NCBI RefSeq assembly: GCF_009183365.2
Contig: NZ_CP068230.1
Span: 569,001-633,000 of the forward strand
From: Shewanella algae
GTDB lineage: Bacteria > Pseudomonadota > Gammaproteobacteria > Enterobacterales > Shewanellaceae
Reading direction: 5' to 3'
Length of the DNA: 64,000 bases
Positions 60,488 to 64,000 of the stretch are shown here, in pieces; the stretch's first letter is position 1; every line of letters begins with the position of its first letter. The position numbers were made by a program, and so were the translations under genes. The notes beneath the pieces were generated by a model. The model was not told where the DNA came from. It saw nothing but the letters and a program-made list of their open reading frames with translations, and made no database searches.

Positions 60488-61225
60488 ATGAAAAAACAGG
60501 AACTGGTGTTTGGCATTCACGCGGTCGAGTCTTTGCTGAAACACGCTCCTGAGCGGGTGCTGGAAATGTGGCTGCTCAGTGGCCGTCAGGATGATAGGGT
60601 CAAGCCCTTGTTGGAGATGGCGGCTCAGTGGGGCATTCGCGCCCAGCAGGCATCCCGCAAGACACTTGATGACAAGGCTGAAAGCACTCAGCATCAGGGG
60701 ATCATCATCCGGGTGCGTCCGGCCAAGGTCTTGACCGAAAACGATCTGGAAGTCCTGCTGGACAAGACGGACTCGCCATTTTTGTTGATCCTGGATGGCG
60801 TCACAGATCCCCACAATCTGGGGGCCTGTCTGCGAAATGCCGATGCGGCCGGAGTTCACGGCGTCATAGTGCCCAAAGACAACTCCGTGGGACTGACGCC
60901 GACCGTCAGCAAGGTGGCTTGCGGCGCGGCCGAGACAGTACCTCTGTTTCAGGTGACCAACCTGGCGCGTACCATGAAGCGTTTGCAGGAACGGGGTGTG
61001 TGGATTGCCGGCACTGCAGGCGAGGCTGACAGCACCCTGTATCAGGCTGACCTCAAGGGGGCTCTGGCTATTGCCATGGGCGCTGAAGGCAAGGGGCTGA
61101 GACGCCTGAGCCGCGAAAGCTGCGACACCCTGATTTCTATTCCTATGGCGGGCAGTGTTTCCAGTCTGAACGTGTCGGTGGCAACAGGTATCTGCCTGTT
61201 CGAAGCTGTGCGTCAGCGCCTCTAA
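60488..61225 (+). CDS. rlmB: 23S rRNA (guanosine-2251-2'-O)-methyltransferase
   Basis: A 245-residue SPOUT methyltransferase. The N-terminus QELVFGIHAVESLLKHAPER is a substrate-binding part; ILDGVTDPHNLGACLRNADAAG, AIAMGAEGKGLRR and SIPMAGSVSSLNVSVATG are the knot motifs. It methylates G2251 in the P-loop of 23S rRNA. It starts at the base after the rnr stop, so it is in the rnr operon. Confidence 0.96.
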   Translation: MKKQELVFGIHAVESLLKHAPERVLEMWLLSGRQDDRVKPLLEMAAQWGIRAQQASRKTLDDKAESTQHQGIIIRVRPAKVLTENDLEVLLDKTDSPFLLILDGVTDPHNLGACLRNADAAGVHGVIVPKDNSVGLTPTVSKVACGAAETVPLFQVTNLARTMKRLQERGVWIAGTAGEADSTLYQADLKGALAIAMGAEGKGLRRLSRESCDTLISIPMAGSVSSLNVSVATGICLFEAVRQRL

Positions 61226-61234
61226 CTGCCGAAT

Positions 61235-61801
61235 ATGGCAGCCTCTCTTGAGAATACGGGCCATGAACTGTATAGCAGTGCCGGCCCGTATCTCATGCAA
61301 CTGCAACAAGGCTATCTGGGTGAAATCTATGGCATGGCGTTCTTCGAGCGCCTCGGCCGGGATTATCATTCTCAGGTAACCGAGAGCCAGTTAACAGAAA
61401 GTCAGTTAACAGAAATCCACTTAACAGAAAGCCAAGCCGTGTTTTCTCTACTGTTCAAGGTGGAGCAATATACTGCCAAGGCTTTGCTGAAACTGCTGCC
61501 TGAGCTGGCGAGTCTGGATGAGGCGTTGCCGGAGCAGCTGCGCATGCAAGCGCAGAAAGAGGTGGACAGTTGGCTTAAGCTTCCATGGCATAAACTGCTT
61601 GCGGCGCTGCGCCTCTGGGTCGAACCTTACCAGCAAAAATATGCCAAGTGGGCGGATGATGCCGAGAATAACTCTGAGTACGGCGCAGCCTTTCGTCTGT
61701 TGGAGCGGCATGAAACCGCCATCTATCTCTACTTGCAGGCGCTTGAGCGCGGTGAAAAGCGCGCCGCGTTAATCCTGGAGCGTTTTCTTGGAGCTCTTTA
61801 G
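61235..61801 (+). CDS. Hypothetical protein with in-frame tandem repeat, 188 aa
   Basis: A 188-residue soluble helical protein 9 nt after rlmB. No good ribosome site, so it may rely on coupling. The segment ESQLTESQLTEIHLTESQ (residues 50-67) is made of a 15-nt repeated unit (61382-61436). The rest is helical with Trp-rich KLPWHKLLAALRLWVEPYQQKYAKWADD. No family recognised. The repeat could change copy number by slippage. Confidence 0.65.
   Translation: MAASLENTGHELYSSAGPYLMQLQQGYLGEIYGMAFFERLGRDYHSQVTESQLTESQLTEIHLTESQAVFSLLFKVEQYTAKALLKLLPELASLDEALPEQLRMQAQKEVDSWLKLPWHKLLAALRLWVEPYQQKYAKWADDAENNSEYGAAFRLLERHETAIYLYLQALERGEKRAALILERFLGAL
61382..61436 (+). repeat. 15-bp in-frame tandem repeat
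   Basis: Three near-identical 15-nt units, GAGAGCCAGTTAACA, GAAAGTCAGTTAACA and GAAATCCACTTAACA, followed by a partial fourth beginning GAAAGCCAAG. Each encodes ESQLT or a variant. Confidence 0.85.
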
Positions 61802-61827
61802 TTGAAAGAGCTCTTCAAGCGCGGGAG

Positions 61828-62571
61828 TTACTGAAAGGTATAGAGCAGGTTGAAGGTGGTGATTGTATCTGTCTGTTTACTGCCTTCCGGCACCACTTCT
61901 GTATATTTGACGTTGAAGCCTATCTTGAAGGCCCAGTCCTGAAACAGGGTGTTTTTATAGCCCATGTCCAGTGCCAGAGTATTGTTATTTTCGCCCACCT
62001 CGGCGGTCAGGTCGGCAGTGAAACTGGTGTACTCGTGGATCTTCTGTTCAAACTTGGCCGCGGTTCGTAGGATCACATCTTTCTCGGCCACAGGATCCGG
62101 CGCCGCGTCAGTTTCTATCGGCATGTTGTATCGGTAACCAGGGCCGACTTCGAGACTCAACTTGGTACGGCGGGTGCTGATGGCATCGAAACCATAACCG
62201 CTGGAAACCGTGTAGATCTCTGTGTAGGAACCGAACTTGTCCCAGATGAATTCACCGCGGCCAAAGATATAGCCGCCGTTGAGTTTGTAGTTGGACTGCA
62301 GCTGCAGATCGTATTTTTCGGCAGTGGTTTTTTCAGAGTCAGAGGCGAAATAGGCCTTGAGGGTTCCTTCCTGCTTGGCGTTTTCCGTGTCGTAAACCAA
62401 CTTGGTACGACCGTTGAAACTGCTTGAGTCTGTGTTACCTGTGTTGAGCTGAAAGCCGGCCTCAATCTCAGCGGTGAAGTCGCTTGGAGGCTCGCGATAA
62501 TCCGGAGGCACCAAGGCCCACGCCGAAGTCGGTAGCGCAAACAATAACGCCAATACAGAGGATCTTGTCAT
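61828..62571 (-). CDS. DUF481 outer-membrane protein (YdiY-like)
   Basis: A 247-residue protein with a signal peptide (MTRSSVLALLFALPTSAWA) and beta-rich sequence. The alternating pattern (AEIEAGFQLNTGNTDSSSFNGRTKLVYD, core GFQLNTGNTDSSS) and the aromatic end FNLLYTFQ match DUF481/YdiY, a family linked to salt or envelope stress. ATG 62571 is taken; an upstream in-frame ATG exists at about 62601 but would hide the signal. Single gene, convergent with the 188-aa gene and divergent from rpsF. Confidence 0.82.
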   Translation of the reverse strand: MTRSSVLALLFALPTSAWALVPPDYREPPSDFTAEIEAGFQLNTGNTDSSSFNGRTKLVYDTENAKQEGTLKAYFASDSEKTTAEKYDLQLQSNYKLNGGYIFGRGEFIWDKFGSYTEIYTVSSGYGFDAISTRRTKLSLEVGPGYRYNMPIETDAAPDPVAEKDVILRTAAKFEQKIHEYTSFTADLTAEVGENNNTLALDMGYKNTLFQDWAFKIGFNVKYTEVVPEGSKQTDTITTFNLLYTFQ

Positions 62572-62652
62572 TATTCTTATGTCTTTTGCTGTGACTGCCA
62601 TAAATTTAGCGTCACATAATACCTGCTCATGGGGCCGAGGCAAAGTTATTGC

Positions 62653-62681
62653 TTGAGTTTACCGCGGCCTTTATGTACTAT
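62653..62681 (+). promoter_or_regulatory. rpsF operon promoter
   Basis: TTGAGT (62653-62658) and TACTAT (62676-62681) with a 17-nt spacer form a near-consensus sigma-70 promoter. The leader to rpsF is about 90 nt and contains CCGTAAGGAG just before the start, which may be the S6:S18 autorepression element known for this operon in other bacteria. Confidence 0.7.
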
Positions 62682-62776
62682 TTCGCGCCTAATTCAGTCA
62701 CATTAATTTTCGTTCCTTGCCTCAATTTGGTCTGACTGAGCCAACAACGAGGCTAGATAACCGTAAGGAGCACTAA

Positions 62777-63178
62777 ATGCGTCATTACGAAATCGTATTT
62801 ATGGTTCACCCTGATCAGAGTGAACAAGTACCAGGTATGATTGAGCGCTACACAGGTGTTATCACCGAAGCTGGCGGTCAAATCCATCGTTTGGAAGACT
62901 GGGGTCGTCGCCAACTGGCTTACCCAATCCAGGATCTGCACAAGGCTCACTATGTTCTGATGAACGTTGAGACCACTGCAGAGTCTGTTGAAGAGCTGGA
63001 AACTGCTTTCCGTTTCAACGACGCCGTTCTGCGTAGCCTGGTGATGCGCACTAAAGCTGCCATCACTGAAGCATCTCCAATGGCCAAAGCTAAAGACGAG
63101 CGCGATTCACGTCGCAGCGCCGTTAGCGAAAAAGCCGCTGAAGAAACCCAAGAAAACGCTGAAGCAAGCGCTGAGTAA
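62777..63178 (+). CDS. rpsF: 30S ribosomal protein S6
   Basis: A 133-residue protein with the S6 core MRHYEIVFMVHPDQSEQVPGMI, GRRQLAYPI and FNDAVLRSLVMR. The C-terminal ~30 residues are acidic and end in NAEASAE, the place where RimK (present in this window) adds glutamates. AAGGAG precedes ATG 62777. It heads rpsF-priB-rpsR-rplI. Confidence 0.97.
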   Translation: MRHYEIVFMVHPDQSEQVPGMIERYTGVITEAGGQIHRLEDWGRRQLAYPIQDLHKAHYVLMNVETTAESVEELETAFRFNDAVLRSLVMRTKAAITEASPMAKAKDERDSRRSAVSEKAAEETQENAEASAE

Positions 63179-63186
63179 GTTTTTCT

Positions 63187-63492
63187 GTGACCACCAATCA
63201 CTTGGTGTTGTCCGGTACCGTCATTCGGTCCAGACACTTTGATAGCCCGGCTGGAATACCTCACACGGTAATTCAACTGGAACACAGGTCGCAGCGTTTC
63301 GAGGCCGATTTGCCCAGAAACGTCTATTGCCAACTTCAAGTGATATTGAGTGGTGAACGCTTCAAGAGCGTTGCAGACAAGCTGAAAGCGGGTGTGGATA
63401 TCCAAGTCAGTGGTTTTCTGGCTCTACAACAGAGTCGCAATGGCCAAAGCCGACTGGTGTTACACGCCGAAAATGTCGAATTGAAAAATTAG
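63187..63492 (+). CDS. priB: Primosomal replication protein N (PriB)
   Basis: A 101-residue OB-fold single-strand DNA-binding protein for replication restart. LSGTVIRSRHFDSPAGIPH and VSGFLALQQSRNGQSRLVLHAE are typical. The start is GTG 63187. It lies between rpsF and rpsR, the conserved place. It acts with PriA and DnaT. Confidence 0.95.
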   Translation: MTTNHLVLSGTVIRSRHFDSPAGIPHTVIQLEHRSQRFEADLPRNVYCQLQVILSGERFKSVADKLKAGVDIQVSGFLALQQSRNGQSRLVLHAENVELKN

Positions 63493-63503
63493 GAGACTGT
63501 CAA

Positions 63504-63731
63504 ATGGCACGTTATTTCCGTCGTCGTAAGTTCTGCCGTTTCACTGCTGAAGGTGTTACGGAGATCGATTACAAAGATATCGCTACTCTGAAAAACTACA
63601 TCACAGAAAGCGGTAAGATTGTTCCAAGCCGTATCACTGGTACTTCTGCCAAGTATCAGCGTCAACTGGCTCGCGCTATCAAGCGTGCTCGTTATCTGTC
63701 ACTGCTGCCATACACTGATCTGCATCAGTAA
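63504..63731 (+). CDS. rpsR: 30S ribosomal protein S18
   Basis: A 75-residue protein, ARYFRRRKFCRFTAEG and RITGTSAKYQRQLARAIKRA, with AAKRAR-like end LSLLPYTDLHQ. It binds S6 in the 30S subunit. AGGAGAC precedes ATG 63504. Confidence 0.97.
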   Translation: MARYFRRRKFCRFTAEGVTEIDYKDIATLKNYITESGKIVPSRITGTSAKYQRQLARAIKRARYLSLLPYTDLHQ

Positions 63732-63761
63732 TCGGCACTGTTCTAGCTAGAGGAATTGATA

Positions 63762-64000
63762 ATGAACGTTATTCTGCTTGATAAAATCGCAAACCTGGGC
63801 AACCTGGGTGACCAGGTATCAGTTAAGGCCGGTTACGCTCGTAACTACCTGCTGCCAAAAGGCAAAGCTGTTGTTGCCAACGCTGAGAACGTAAAAGTTT
63901 TCGAAGCTCGTCGTGCTGAGCTGGAAGCCAAGCTGGCTGCCGACCTGGCCGCTGCCACTGCTCGTGCAGAGCAGATCTCTGCTCTGGAAGCGGTTGTTAT
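63762..64000 (+). CDS. rplI: 50S ribosomal protein L9, cut by window edge
   Basis: Starts at ATG 63762 with AGAGGAATTG upstream and is open to the window end (about 79 codons). The sequence MNVILLDKIANLGNLGDQVS and NYLLPKGKAV are the L9 N-terminal domain, followed by the long connecting helix. The C-terminal domain lies beyond the window. Confidence 0.95.
   Translation, partial: MNVILLDKIANLGNLGDQVSVKAGYARNYLLPKGKAVVANAENVKVFEARRAELEAKLAADLAAATARAEQISALEAVV

Noticed and set aside
61382..61436. CRISPR or att repeats
   Set aside because: The 15-nt units are contiguous, in frame and inside a gene.

Overview
The window is a chromosomal segment of a gammaproteobacterium, most likely a Shewanella. 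The evidence is the order zapG-degQ-degS near zapE-rplM-rpsI, a yjeT-like gene next to purA, motX (sodium-type polar flagellum) between purA and rnr-rlmB, rpsF-priB-rpsR-rplI, the number of c-di-GMP and histidine-kinase genes, and cheD, rimK and torF-type porin genes of the kind seen in that genus. Base composition is moderate (a little above 50% GC by eye) apart from a few AT-rich patches. The species cannot be fixed from sequence alone. No tRNA, rRNA, CRISPR array, prophage or intact transposase gene was found.

Layout. 1-2195: end of a nitrous-oxide-reductase maturation cluster (nosD partial, nosF, nosY). 2369-5418: a ToxR/CadC-like membrane regulator, a universal stress protein and purC with a possible PurR operator. 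5419-7286: a 1.9-kb gene-free region with three copies of a structured repeat, the most unusual feature here. 7287-11508: proline synthesis (proA, proB), the proline/Na+ symporter putP and an unlisted 59-aa ORF just before it. 11509-15812: an arsenic operon (arsR, acr3, GAPDH, arsJ) with an operator over its promoter. 15870-16137: a MITE-like element. 16236-26284: a metallo-beta-lactamase-fold ribonuclease, an AT-rich orphan gene, small membrane proteins, a bicarbonate-type permease divergent from a LysR regulator, an alanine/glycine symporter, a QEGLA-motif protein and a Cache-like sensor. 26586-31876: CHASE-PAS histidine kinase, response regulator, REC-GGDEF-EAL protein, then rimK.

31900-44630: outer-membrane protein, HU, several small conserved proteins, an EAL-CBS-GGDEF protein, TraB/GumN protein, cheD, cmoM, a MaoC-like protein, fhs and a MscS channel. 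44810-48761: a probable zinc-uptake locus with a His/Cys-rich small protein, a His-rich outer-membrane protein, a ZnuA-like binding protein and a permease but no ATPase, preceded by a palindromic operator candidate and a divergent 41-aa membrane ORF. 48900-64000: conserved housekeeping genes (plsC, rraB, degS, degQ, zapG, zapE, rplM-rpsI, yjeT-like, purA, motX, rnr-rlmB, a DUF481 protein, rpsF-priB-rpsR-rplI).

Functional links. RimK glutamylates the S6 tail, and both rimK and rpsF lie here; rimK directly follows a c-di-GMP gene. PurC and PurA belong to purine synthesis, ProA/ProB/PutP to proline supply. The GAPDH and ArsJ genes together indicate arsenate detoxification through 1-arseno-3-phosphoglycerate export. 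All functional names rest on recognised sequence motifs and gene order; no database search was run.
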